From Vulcanimicrobiota bacterium (lineage in GTDB: Bacteria; Vulcanimicrobiota; Vulcanimicrobiia; Vulcanimicrobiales; Vulcanimicrobiaceae): DNA of 5,938 nt. The notes beneath the pieces were generated by a model that was given only the letters and a program-made list of their open reading frames with translations, had not been told where the DNA came from and did no database searches. Numbering within the stretch: the stretch's first letter is position 1; every line of letters begins with the position of its first letter. The stretch is taken from positions 1 through 5,938 of the forward strand of contig JAFAHB010000310.1 of NCBI GenBank assembly GCA_019237435.1, read 5' to 3'. Both the position numbers and the translations under genes were made by a program. Below, piece after piece: positions 1 to 5,789 of this stretch.

Positions 1-1
1 C

Positions 2-3000
2 TGGCTCATCGAAGTACGCGAACGGCTGCATCGCTCGTACGTAGAGGCGCTCTGGGAGCTTGCACGCCGGGCGCGAGGACGCCGCGATCGTCCGGCTGCG
101 AATTTCTTTCTCGGGCGAATTCTCGCCGACGACCCGTGGCGCGAGGACGCGCTGCGCGCACTCATGACGGTTCGTTGGGAGAGCGGCGATCGAAGCTCGG
201 CGCTGGTGTTATGCGCGGAATTCGAAGAGCGCCTTCGCGATGAGATGGGCGTCGAGCTAATGGCCGAGACCGCCGCACTGCGTCAAGCGATCGAACGCGG
301 TAACCCACTGCCTACGATTGCGATCGCGCCCGCGTCCGCGGGGTCCAGACCATATGCAGACTTTCCGTTCGAAGGCCGAGATAACGAGCTACGCCGGCTT
401 CGCGAGCTATGGCAAATCGCGGCTGGCGGCGCGGGCGGCGTCGCGATCGTTCTCGGTGAGGCGGGGATGGGAAAGACTCGGTTGACGTCCGAGTTCGCGC
501 TGCAGGTCGAAGAAAGCGGCGGGCGCGTCGTCTGGGGCACGACGTCGTCGCCCGAAACGGCGCCGTACCAGGCCGTCACGGAGATCTTCCGCGCCGCGCT
601 CGGCTTCATCGAGTCGTTGCAGCTCGAACCGTACGATCTCGCCGTGCTGACGCGAATCGTTCCGCAACTGCAGCGCGGCGAGCTTCGAATCGATCCGATC
701 GAGCCGGGAGCTATCAAACTCTTCGACGTCGTCGCCCACGTTCTCGGTGAAATCGCACGCGCGCGGCCCACGGTCGTCGTGCTCGAAGATCTGCATAACG
801 CAGGGCCGGCCAGTATCGCGATGCTGCAACACGTAGCGGAATCGTGCAGCGGACAACCGATGCTGATCGTCGCCACGTTGCGCGCGGAAGAATCAGCCGG
901 CGGCGATACGCTCGGGCGACTGCTCCATCCCCTGCACGCTCCCAAACCGGCGCTCATTCCGCTGGGCGCTCTTTCACCGGGCGCGGTGCGGTCGATCGTC
1001 GGCAGCGCGCTCGGATCGGACATCGAAGCGTTGCGTGTCGCCGCCCTTTCCGGCGGCCATCCGCTCTTTCTTACAGAGCTTCTCCGCGCGGCGGCCGATC
1101 CGCAGGGACTGCGAACGAAGAGACTTCCGACTCGCCTCGGCGAGATCATCAACGATCGAACCGCGCGCCTCGCGCCCGACGCGGGCCTTTTGCTACGCGC
1201 GGCGGCGGTAGTTGGGAACTCTTTCGACTTGGAAATCGTTGCCGCAGTTCTCGGATGGAGCGAAGAGCAGTTGGTCGCCGCGGCCGACGAGCTCGTCGCA
1301 CGCCGCGTCGTTCGTCAAACCGCAAATGCACGATCGTTCGAGTACGAGTTCGCTCACGATCTCATCGCATCGACGGTCTACGAATCGGTTTCTGAACGCG
1401 AGCGCAGGCAATGGCACCGGCGAACGGCGCGCGCCGCCGAACACTGGTACGCCTCAAGACTTACCGAGCTTTCGGCATTCATCGCCCGTCACTTCGAGCT
1501 GGGCGGGGAGCCGGCCGACGCGGCCGCCTGCTATCTGCGCGCGGGGCGCGCCGCCGCGTCAGCCTTTGCAAACGAAGAAGCGCTGGTCTACGCGCGCAGA
1601 GGTCTCAAACTATCGCCGCGCACGTCGCAGGCGGAGCACTTCGACCTCCTCTGCATCGCGGAAGAAGTTCTTGGTCGCCTTGGAGACCGCGACGCGCAGC
1701 GCATCGCATTGGGTCAGCTCGGTAGCGTCGCGCGGCGTCTGGGCGACTCCGAACGCTTACGCGAGGTTCTACGGCGGCGCGAGACGCTGCATCGTTACCT
1801 CGGCGAAACGCTTGGCGCGCGTCGCGCCATCGCACGACTTTATCGGCTTGCGCTGGGAGATCCGCGGTGGGAAGCGATCGCGCTGCGCGACGACGCGACG
1901 CTCGAGGCTAATGCAGGATCTCAAATGGAAGCTTACGATGCCGTTACGCGAGCCGCCGAGCGAGCCGAATCGGCAAACGACCCCGCAGTACTCGTCACAA
2001 CCCTGACGTTGCAGGCTCACATCGCGGCCTCGCTGGGACACCGGGAAGAAGCGACAAACTGCCTTCGTCGCGCCGAGCAGGCCGCGCGTGCGGCGGACTC
2101 GCCCGTGCTGCTCATGCGAGTCATTTATTGCGAGATGACGGCACGCATGCGGTTCGGGGCCTGGCAGGAGGTCGTACAACGGGGACCGCGGCTGCTCGAT
2201 TTGGCCGCAAGAGTCGGGAGCAGGGATATCACCGCCGCGGCGCATTCGATGTTGGGCAGCGCTCTGGGATCGCTCTTGCGCGTCGAGAAGGCGCGGGAGC
2301 ACTTGAGTAAGGCAATCGATCTCTACCGACGGTGTGATACGGTCGGTCTTTTCGTTGCGTACAATAACTTGGCGACCATCGAGCTCGAGGTCGGGAGACA
2401 CGATCTCGCGTCGGCAGCCCTCGAGGGTATCGAAGCGGTGCTCGCCGAGGGCGAATCGGCGTTCGGGCGTGCATGCGCGACTCTCATCGCTTGCGAACTT
2501 GCCGCGCAGCGCGAAGAGTCCCAAATGGCGATGGAGCTCGCCGAACGCGCGATGGCGGCCGCAACCGCTCGCCAAGACGAGCTCTTCGAAGGCGAATCGC
2601 TGCGCTGTATGGGGAGCCTGCTCCGAGCGGCCGGCCGCGTCGCCGAGGCCCTGCCGGTGCTCGAACGCGCGCTCGAAAACTTCAAGCACTTAGGCTTGGA
2701 GACAAACGCGAATCGAGCGGAAGCGGAACTTGCACTCGCCTACGCGCTTGCCGGCGATGCGCGTGCGTCATCGCTCGTTGACGCGGTGCTGGCGCGCCAT
2801 GAATCGCATGCCGACGCCGCCGATTCGCCGTTGGTGCTCTGGCCGCTCGCGCAAGCGCTCGACGCGCTGCGGCGGCCCGCGGAAGCAGGCATGGTGCTGC
2901 GCCGCGCGCATGCCGCGTTTGAGGCTCGAAAGCGACGGCTACGCGGGAGCGATCGTCAAGCGTTCATCGGCACGCCCATCAACGCGGCGCTTCGCCGGGC

Positions 3001-3118
3001 GTACGCGTCGCTCGATTCGAAGAATCCGCGAGGCGGCGGCGCAAAAAGTCTTGCAGTCCCGCGAGCTCCGCGAATGCAAAGAGCCGTCCACCCTCAATCT
3101 CGCGGGCACTCCCCCTGA
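2..3118 (+). CDS. AfsR/SARP-like BTAD-AAA-TPR transcriptional regulator (5' end outside window)
   Basis: The frame is open from base 2, so the ATG at 164 is internal and the gene starts upstream; 1038 residues are visible. Residues about 1-100 form a BTAD domain (YVEALWELA, LADDPWREDALRALM, FEERLRDEMGVEL). An AAA/STAND ATPase follows, with Walker A GEAGMGKT at residues 152-159 (bases 455-478), Walker B VVVLEDLH at 258-265, GGHPLFLTELL at 350-361 and FAHDLI at 450-455. From about 497 to 1004 the protein is Ala/Leu/Arg-rich and helical with TPR-like spacing. No LuxR-type HTH is present at the C-terminus, so DNA binding should come from an N-terminal OmpR/SARP-type winged helix outside the window; that is family knowledge, not seen here. 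The motif after Walker B reads HNAG where relatives usually have HWAD. The last 34 residues are low-complexity and overlap an opposing gene. The ligand and target are unknown. Confidence 0.92.
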   Translation, partial: WLIEVRERLHRSYVEALWELARRARGRRDRPAANFFLGRILADDPWREDALRALMTVRWESGDRSSALVLCAEFEERLRDEMGVELMAETAALRQAIERGNPLPTIAIAPASAGSRPYADFPFEGRDNELRRLRELWQIAAGGAGGVAIVLGEAGMGKTRLTSEFALQVEESGGRVVWGTTSSPETAPYQAVTEIFRAALGFIESLQLEPYDLAVLTRIVPQLQRGELRIDPIEPGAIKLFDVVAHVLGEIARARPTVVVLEDLHNAGPASIAMLQHVAESCSGQPMLIVATLRAEESAGGDTLGRLLHPLHAPKPALIPLGALSPGAVRSIVGSALGSDIEALRVAALSGGHPLFLTELLRAAADPQGLRTKRLPTRLGEIINDRTARLAPDAGLLLRAAAVVGNSFDLEIVAAVLGWSEEQLVAAADELVARRVVRQTANARSFEYEFAHDLIASTVYESVSERERRQWHRRTARAAEHWYASRLTELSAFIARHFELGGEPADAAACYLRAGRAAASAFANEEALVYARRGLKLSPRTSQAEHFDLLCIAEEVLGRLGDRDAQRIALGQLGSVARRLGDSERLREVLRRRETLHRYLGETLGARRAIARLYRLALGDPRWEAIALRDDATLEANAGSQMEAYDAVTRAAERAESANDPAVLVTTLTLQAHIAASLGHREEATNCLRRAEQAARAADSPVLLMRVIYCEMTARMRFGAWQEVVQRGPRLLDLAARVGSRDITAAAHSMLGSALGSLLRVEKAREHLSKAIDLYRRCDTVGLFVAYNNLATIELEVGRHDLASAALEGIEAVLAEGESAFGRACATLIACELAAQREESQMAMELAERAMAAATARQDELFEGESLRCMGSLLRAAGRVAEALPVLERALENFKHLGLETNANRAEAELALAYALAGDARASSLVDAVLARHESHADAADSPLVLWPLAQALDALRRPAEAGMVLRRAHAAFEARKRRLRGSDRQAFIGTPINAALRRAYASLDSKNPRGGGAKSLAVPRAPRMQRAVHPQSRGHSP

Positions 3119-3176
3119 TCACCTCCGGCGCGGCACCCTGCTCACGCCACAACCGCACGAGAAAGAGGCGTTCCAC
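2979..3176 (-). CDS. small conserved-type protein, 65 aa, overlapping the regulator 3' end
   Basis: Starting at the GTG at 3176, the product is 65 residues and begins MERLFLVRLWREQG (the GTG read as Met). Its core then reads IRGSAREIEGGRLFAFAEL and AGLQDFLRRRL. This pattern (aromatic-hydrophobic strand with R-x-W-R-E, then RGS, a charged strand, GGR-x-F, and a final L-x-x-F-L helix) resembles small proteins of unknown function that I recall from Actinobacteria and Chloroflexi; I have no family name. The GTG is preferred to the ATG at 3197 because AGAGGA (3185-3190) sits 8 nt upstream and the homology-like part begins there. The ATG would lie almost at the predicted transcript start. The stop at 2979-2981 is TGA. 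The gene converges on the regulator and overlaps it by 140 bp, where the regulator's own tail looks uninformative. It could still be a chance antisense frame in GC-rich DNA. Confidence 0.55.
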   Translation of the reverse strand: MERLFLVRLWREQGAAPEVIRGSAREIEGGRLFAFAELAGLQDFLRRRLADSSNRATRTPGEAPR

Positions 3177-3184
3177 GCGCTGAG

Positions 3185-3190
3185 TCCTCT
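3185..3190 (-). promoter_or_regulatory. ribosome binding site deciding the GTG start of the small gene
   Basis: The minus strand reads AGAGGA, followed by 8 nt and then GTG at 3176. No comparable Shine-Dalgarno sequence precedes the in-frame ATG at 3197. This favours the shorter 65-residue product over the 72-residue one. Confidence 0.5.
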
Positions 3191-3204
3191 GGTGCATACT
3201 GCGA

Positions 3205-3228
3205 AGCCTACACGATGACGCGTCTCAA
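3205..3228 (-). promoter_or_regulatory. leftward activator-type promoter for the small gene
   Basis: On the minus strand, TTGAGACG (3228-3221) is followed by exactly 10 nt and then TAGGCT (3210-3205), a weak -10-like hexamer matching TATAAT at only 3 of 6 positions. A start about 7 nt further would fall near 3198 and give a leader of roughly 22 nt before the GTG at 3176. There is no separate -35 box at normal spacing, as in promoters where a bound activator replaces it. The call rests mainly on its mirror symmetry with the rightward promoter. Confidence 0.35.
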
Positions 3229-3261
3229 ACCCGTCTCGGTTCTTGAGACGCCCTTGAGACG
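3221..3261. promoter_or_regulatory. four-site symmetric operator with 11-bp phasing
   Basis: Four related elements start at 3221 (CGTCTCAA), 3232 (CGTCTCGG), 3243 (TTGAGACG) and 3254 (TTGAGACG), each 11 bp after the last. The first two are inverted relative to the last two, so the 41-bp region is a dyad centred on base 3241. Three of the four sites share all 8 bases; the 3232 site differs at the two positions that pair with TT. Direct repeats of about 7 bp with 4-bp spacers, one helical turn apart, are the known target architecture of SARPs and of OmpR/PhoB-type winged-helix proteins. I infer that a dimer binds each side and serves the divergent genes. The adjacent BTAD regulator is the obvious candidate, but its DNA-binding domain is not visible here. 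The same bases could fold in RNA as an 8-bp stem, a 3x3 internal loop, a 6-bp stem and a 7-nt loop, but no U-tract follows. Confidence 0.7.
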
Positions 3262-3277
3262 CGCGACTCGCTACGAT
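3243..3277 (+). promoter_or_regulatory. rightward activator-type promoter for the repeat-protein gene
   Basis: Two TTGAGACG copies (3243, 3254) are followed by 10 nt and then TACGAT (3272-3277), which matches the -10 consensus at 4 of 6 positions. The TTGAGA in each copy resembles a -35 box, but its spacing to TACGAT is 12 or 23 nt, wrong for an unaided sigma-70 promoter. This fits a promoter whose -35 is replaced by a bound activator, as described for pho boxes and SARP sites. A start near 3284 would leave a leader of about 17 nt carrying the ribosome binding site. Confidence 0.5.
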
Positions 3278-3287
3278 GTGCGCATTC

Positions 3288-3296
3288 GGGAGGAAA
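3288..3296 (+). promoter_or_regulatory. strong ribosome binding site of the repeat-protein gene
   Basis: GGGAGGAAA, with the GGAGG core ending at 3293, lies 7 nt before the ATG at 3301. It is the best Shine-Dalgarno sequence in the window and fixes this start. It suggests high translation of the secreted product. Confidence 0.8.
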
Positions 3297-3300
3297 TCAT

Positions 3301-4455
3301 ATGAAATCCAAAGCCTTCGTCAAAGGCGCCATGCTCAGCGGTGCGGCGGCACTGCTGCTCGGCGCGAGCCTCGCGCTCTCGAGCGCTGGGGTCGTTTCCG
3401 GCGCAAACGCAGCGCCGGCCGACCGCCAGTCACAACCTCTGGTTACGCCGACTTGCAATACGAAGGGCTATTGCTTGAGCAAAAGAAACGCGGGTAGCGG
3501 CGGCGCGATCATGGGTAAAGCGGGCTCGGGAAACGGCTTGTATGGCCTCTCGACTTCGGGTACGGGCGTCTACGGTACGTCCGCTTCCGCGTTCGGAGTC
3601 TTAGGAATCTCTTCAAGCAGCGACGGAGTCTCGGGCGTTGCTACGGGCGCCGGGAACGGCGTCTCCGGCAATTCGGCGACCGGCAACGGGCTTTATGGCG
3701 ACTCGTCAAGCGGCGACGGCGTCTACGCTCAGTCCTCTTACAGCAATGGAGTTTACGGTAGCTCGAGCTCCAGCGACGGCGTCTACGGCAACTCGAGTTC
3801 CAGCGACGGCGTCTACGGCAACTCGAGCTCCAGCGACGGCGTCTACGGTCAGTCTACGTACGGCACCGGAGTCCATGGGTATTCGCAAAACGGTTACGCA
3901 GGCGATTTCGAAAGCAACGCGAGCACCGGCAGCGCCACCGTGCTCTACGCGCAGGGGGACGCTGCGTCCGATTACCTTTTCGTTACACATAACCAAGCGA
4001 ACGACAAAGGTTCCTTTATCGACGGCACCGGAGACGGTGTTTTCGGAGGCTACGTTCTCGCATACGGAGGCTTCAAGACGCTCGTCGGATCGCGCGACGG
4101 CCGGGGTCTCGGTGGAAGCGTCGCCATCACAGCTCAAGCGACGATGGAGGACACCGGAACGGGCAGGTTGTTCAACGGTGAAGGTGCGGTGCGCTTCGAT
4201 CGGGCCTTCGCAAGCACGATCGACCCCGGCCGCGGCTACCAGGTCTTTCTGACGCCCAACGGCGACACGCGCGGTCTGTACGTAGCCGCCAAGTACGAAG
4301 GCGGCTTCATCGTGCGCGAAAACGAGCACGGGCGCTCGTCAGTCTACTTCGACTATCGCATCATTGCGCATCCGTACGGCGCGAGTGACGCGCGGCTGCC
4401 GCAGTTGAGCATCAAGCCACCGCCGATTCCTCACCTTCCACCGCGCCACCCGTAA
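3301..4455 (+). CDS. secreted GVYG-repeat surface protein with C-terminal beta domain
   Basis: This 384-residue protein starts with a classical signal peptide: Lys residues at 3, 4 and 8, a hydrophobic stretch at about 9-33, and a likely signal peptidase I site after ANA or ANAA (37/38). The mature N-terminus has two cysteines (52, 58) that could form a disulfide. Residues 71-201 are 13 tandem repeats of about ten residues with consensus YG-x-S-(S/T)-S-x-x-G-(V/L), for example YGNSSSSDGV. Residues about 202-281 look like a linker domain. Residues about 282-359 (MEDTGTGRLFNGEGAVRFD, YQVFLTPNGDTRGLYV, GGFIVRE, VYFDYRIIA) match a C-terminal beta domain I recall from similar repeat proteins of environmental bacteria. 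The tail is Pro-rich (KPPPIPHLPP). The repeats suggest a beta-solenoid or phage-fibre-like stalk outside the cell. No catalytic motif or membrane anchor is visible, and the function is unknown. Confidence 0.88.
   Translation: MKSKAFVKGAMLSGAAALLLGASLALSSAGVVSGANAAPADRQSQPLVTPTCNTKGYCLSKRNAGSGGAIMGKAGSGNGLYGLSTSGTGVYGTSASAFGVLGISSSSDGVSGVATGAGNGVSGNSATGNGLYGDSSSGDGVYAQSSYSNGVYGSSSSSDGVYGNSSSSDGVYGNSSSSDGVYGQSTYGTGVHGYSQNGYAGDFESNASTGSATVLYAQGDAASDYLFVTHNQANDKGSFIDGTGDGVFGGYVLAYGGFKTLVGSRDGRGLGGSVAITAQATMEDTGTGRLFNGEGAVRFDRAFASTIDPGRGYQVFLTPNGDTRGLYVAAKYEGGFIVRENEHGRSSVYFDYRIIAHPYGASDARLPQLSIKPPPIPHLPPRHP
3511..3903 (+). repeat. 13 in-frame tandem repeats of about 30 bp
   Basis: Units run 3511, 3541, 3571, 3601, 3631 (33 bp, one extra codon), then every 30 bp from 3664 to 3903. 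The core units 3784-3813 and 3814-3843 differ at one base only (GAGTTCC against GAGCTCC), and 3754-3783 is close to both. The outer units have diverged at DNA level but keep the Gly and Ser positions. This gradient of similarity towards the middle suggests recent local duplication inside an older array. Confidence 0.9.
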
Positions 4456-4470
4456 CCTGCATAACGAAAT

Positions 4471-5718
4471 CTACGGAACGTCGAAGCGAGAGGTCAACTC
4501 GCGAACGCGGGCACGAAGTCGCTCGACCTGTGCGCGCGTTTCGATATCGGCGAAGCCGTCACAGATGATCCGCGCGACCTCGCGGCACTCCTCAACACCA
4601 AAGCCGCGCGAAGTGATGGCCGGCGTCCCAATGCGAATTCCGCTGGCCACGAACGGCTTCTGCTGGTCGAACGGAATCGCGTTCTTATTGACCGTGATCC
4701 CGATTTGATCGAGATACTCCTCGACGGCCTTGCCGGTGAGATTCTTCACCGAGACGTCCACCAGCATCAAGTGCGTGTCGGTCCCGCCGGCCACGAGGCG
4801 CAATCCGGCGCGGCGGAACTCGTCGGCCATCGCCCGCGCGTTGTCCACGACTTGACGCTGATAGACTTCAAAGTCGGGCTGCAACGCTTCACCGAATGCG
4901 ACCGCTTTGGCCGCGATCGTGTGCATGAGCGGGCCGCCCTGAATCCCGGGGAAGACGCTCTTGTCGAGGGGCTGCGCCCATTTTTGCGTGCACAAAACGA
5001 AACCGCCGCGTGGGCCGCGCAGCGTCTTATGCGTCGTCGACGTTACGAAGTCGGAGAGCGGCACCGGTGATGGATGGAGGCCGGTTGCAACCAACCCGGC
5101 GACGTGCGCGAAGTCGACCAGGAGCACCGCGCCCACTTCGTCGGCAATCTGGCGAAACGGTTCGTACTCCATGATCCTGGGATACGCGCTTGCGCCGGCG
5201 ACGATCAGCTTGGGCTTATGCTCGCGCGCCAGCGCGCGCACCTCGTCGAAATCGATCAGCTCGGTAGCGCGTTTGACGCCGTAGGCAACCGCGTTGTAGA
5301 GCTTCCCCGAAAAACTGACTTTCGTTCCGTGCGTCAGGTGGCCGCCGTGCGCGAGCGACATGCCCAACACCGTATCGCCCGGCTGCAACACCGCCATGAA
5401 GACGGCCATGTTCGCCTGCGCGCCCGAGTGCGGCTGAACGTTGCCGTGATCGGCGCCGAAGAGTTGCTTTAGACGTTCCAACGCGAGACGCTCCGCAACG
5501 TCGACCCACTCGCAGCCGCCGTAATAGCGCTTGCCGGGATAGCCTTCGGCGTATTTGTTGGTCATGACGCAGGCCATCGCTTCGCGAACGGCGCGGCTTG
5601 CGTAGTTTTCCGAAGCGATCAGCTCGAGATTTTCCCGTTGCCGCCGCTCCTCGCCGGCAATCGCGGCGGAGACCTCGGGATCCTGCGACTCGATCGCAGT
5701 GCGCGTTAGAATATCCAT
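4471..5718 (-). CDS. glyA: serine hydroxymethyltransferase
   Basis: This cytosolic PLP enzyme interconverts serine plus tetrahydrofolate with glycine plus 5,10-methylene-tetrahydrofolate and is the main one-carbon source of the cell. From the ATG at 5718 the product has 415 residues, the usual bacterial length. Family motifs are intact: LIASENYAS (33-41), [15 protein letters not shown] (54-68) with Glu58, Tyr65 and Tyr66, [11 protein letters not shown] (121-131), VDFAHVAG (201-208) with the PLP-contacting Asp202 and His205, the PLP lysine in [12 protein letters not shown] (Lys231), FPGIQGGP (256-263) and SGIRIGTPA with carboxylate-binding Arg362. The ATG at 5718 is chosen because it gives the normal N-terminus and follows an SD-like AAAGAGGTGA. 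A 20-residue extension from a TTG at 5778 has no support. The stop codon lies 15 bp from that of the repeat-protein gene, and the two converge. Confidence 0.98.
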   Translation of the reverse strand: MDILTRTAIESQDPEVSAAIAGEERRQRENLELIASENYASRAVREAMACVMTNKYAEGYPGKRYYGGCEWVDVAERLALERLKQLFGADHGNVQPHSGAQANMAVFMAVLQPGDTVLGMSLAHGGHLTHGTKVSFSGKLYNAVAYGVKRATELIDFDEVRALAREHKPKLIVAGASAYPRIMEYEPFRQIADEVGAVLLVDFAHVAGLVATGLHPSPVPLSDFVTSTTHKTLRGPRGGFVLCTQKWAQPLDKSVFPGIQGGPLMHTIAAKAVAFGEALQPDFEVYQRQVVDNARAMADEFRRAGLRLVAGGTDTHLMLVDVSVKNLTGKAVEEYLDQIGITVNKNAIPFDQQKPFVASGIRIGTPAITSRGFGVEECREVARIICDGFADIETRAQVERLRARVRELTSRFDVP

Positions 5719-5789
5719 GTCACCTCTTTCCCCTACGGCGCCGTCATTAGCTCCTTTCGGCCGCAGCGTCGCTGCCAAGGGCTACTCTC
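5719..5789. promoter_or_regulatory. divergent glyA / TIM-barrel intergenic region
   Basis: This 71-bp gap must hold the 5' signals of both genes. It contains a perfect 10-bp palindrome ACGGCGCCGT (5735-5744) and a perfect dyad GCAGCG-T-CGCTGC (5763-5775). On the minus strand a second SD-like AAAGGAG (5757-5751) precedes a four-codon frame M-T-A-P-stop (5747-5733). On the plus strand AAGGG (5777-5781) lies 8 nt before the ATG at 5790. I find no convincing -35/-10 pair on either strand. Confidence 0.5.
5720..5729 (-). promoter_or_regulatory. ribosome binding site of glyA
   Basis: The minus strand reads AAAGAGGTGA directly before C-ATG at 5718. It matches the full anti-SD complement AAGGAGGTGA at 9 of 10 positions, although its GAGG core is only 4 nt from the start. 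It supports 5718 as the translation start. Confidence 0.65.

Noticed and set aside
283..1152. Long minus-strand open frame (289 codons) inside the regulator gene
   Set aside because: It is a shadow of a GC-rich coding region. The translation is Arg/Ser/Pro-rich with no domain pattern, while the plus strand there carries clear BTAD and Walker motifs.
1769..2689. Long minus-strand open frame (306 codons) opposite the TPR region
   Set aside because: It has no recognisable motif or ribosome binding site, and the plus-strand frame is continuous and helical-repeat-like throughout.
3221..3261. Rho-independent terminator for the regulator
   Set aside because: The palindrome can fold, but its stem is interrupted and no run of T follows on either strand; the next bases are GC-rich. 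The exact 11-bp phasing fits an operator better.
3221..3261. Cluster of GAGACG sites as a restriction-modification signature
   Set aside because: GAGACG is a known type IIS recognition sequence, but no modification genes are present and the regular spacing plus flanking TT/AA conservation points to protein binding.
3511..3903. CRISPR-like array
   Set aside because: Units are contiguous 30-bp coding repeats without spacers and keep the reading frame.
3638..4252. Alternative plus-strand frame (204 codons) rich in ATASTATRAP repeats
   Set aside because: Its repeats are the frame-shifted image of the GVYG repeats. The real frame has a signal peptide, a strong ribosome binding site and a patterned C-terminal domain.
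4456..4470. Bidirectional terminator between the repeat protein and glyA
   Set aside because: The 15-bp gap and adjoining sequence show no convincing inverted repeat or T-tract.
5719..5789. Glycine or folate riboswitch upstream of glyA
   Set aside because: The gap is only 71 bp, shorter than the known glycine riboswitch, and I see none of the conserved helices.
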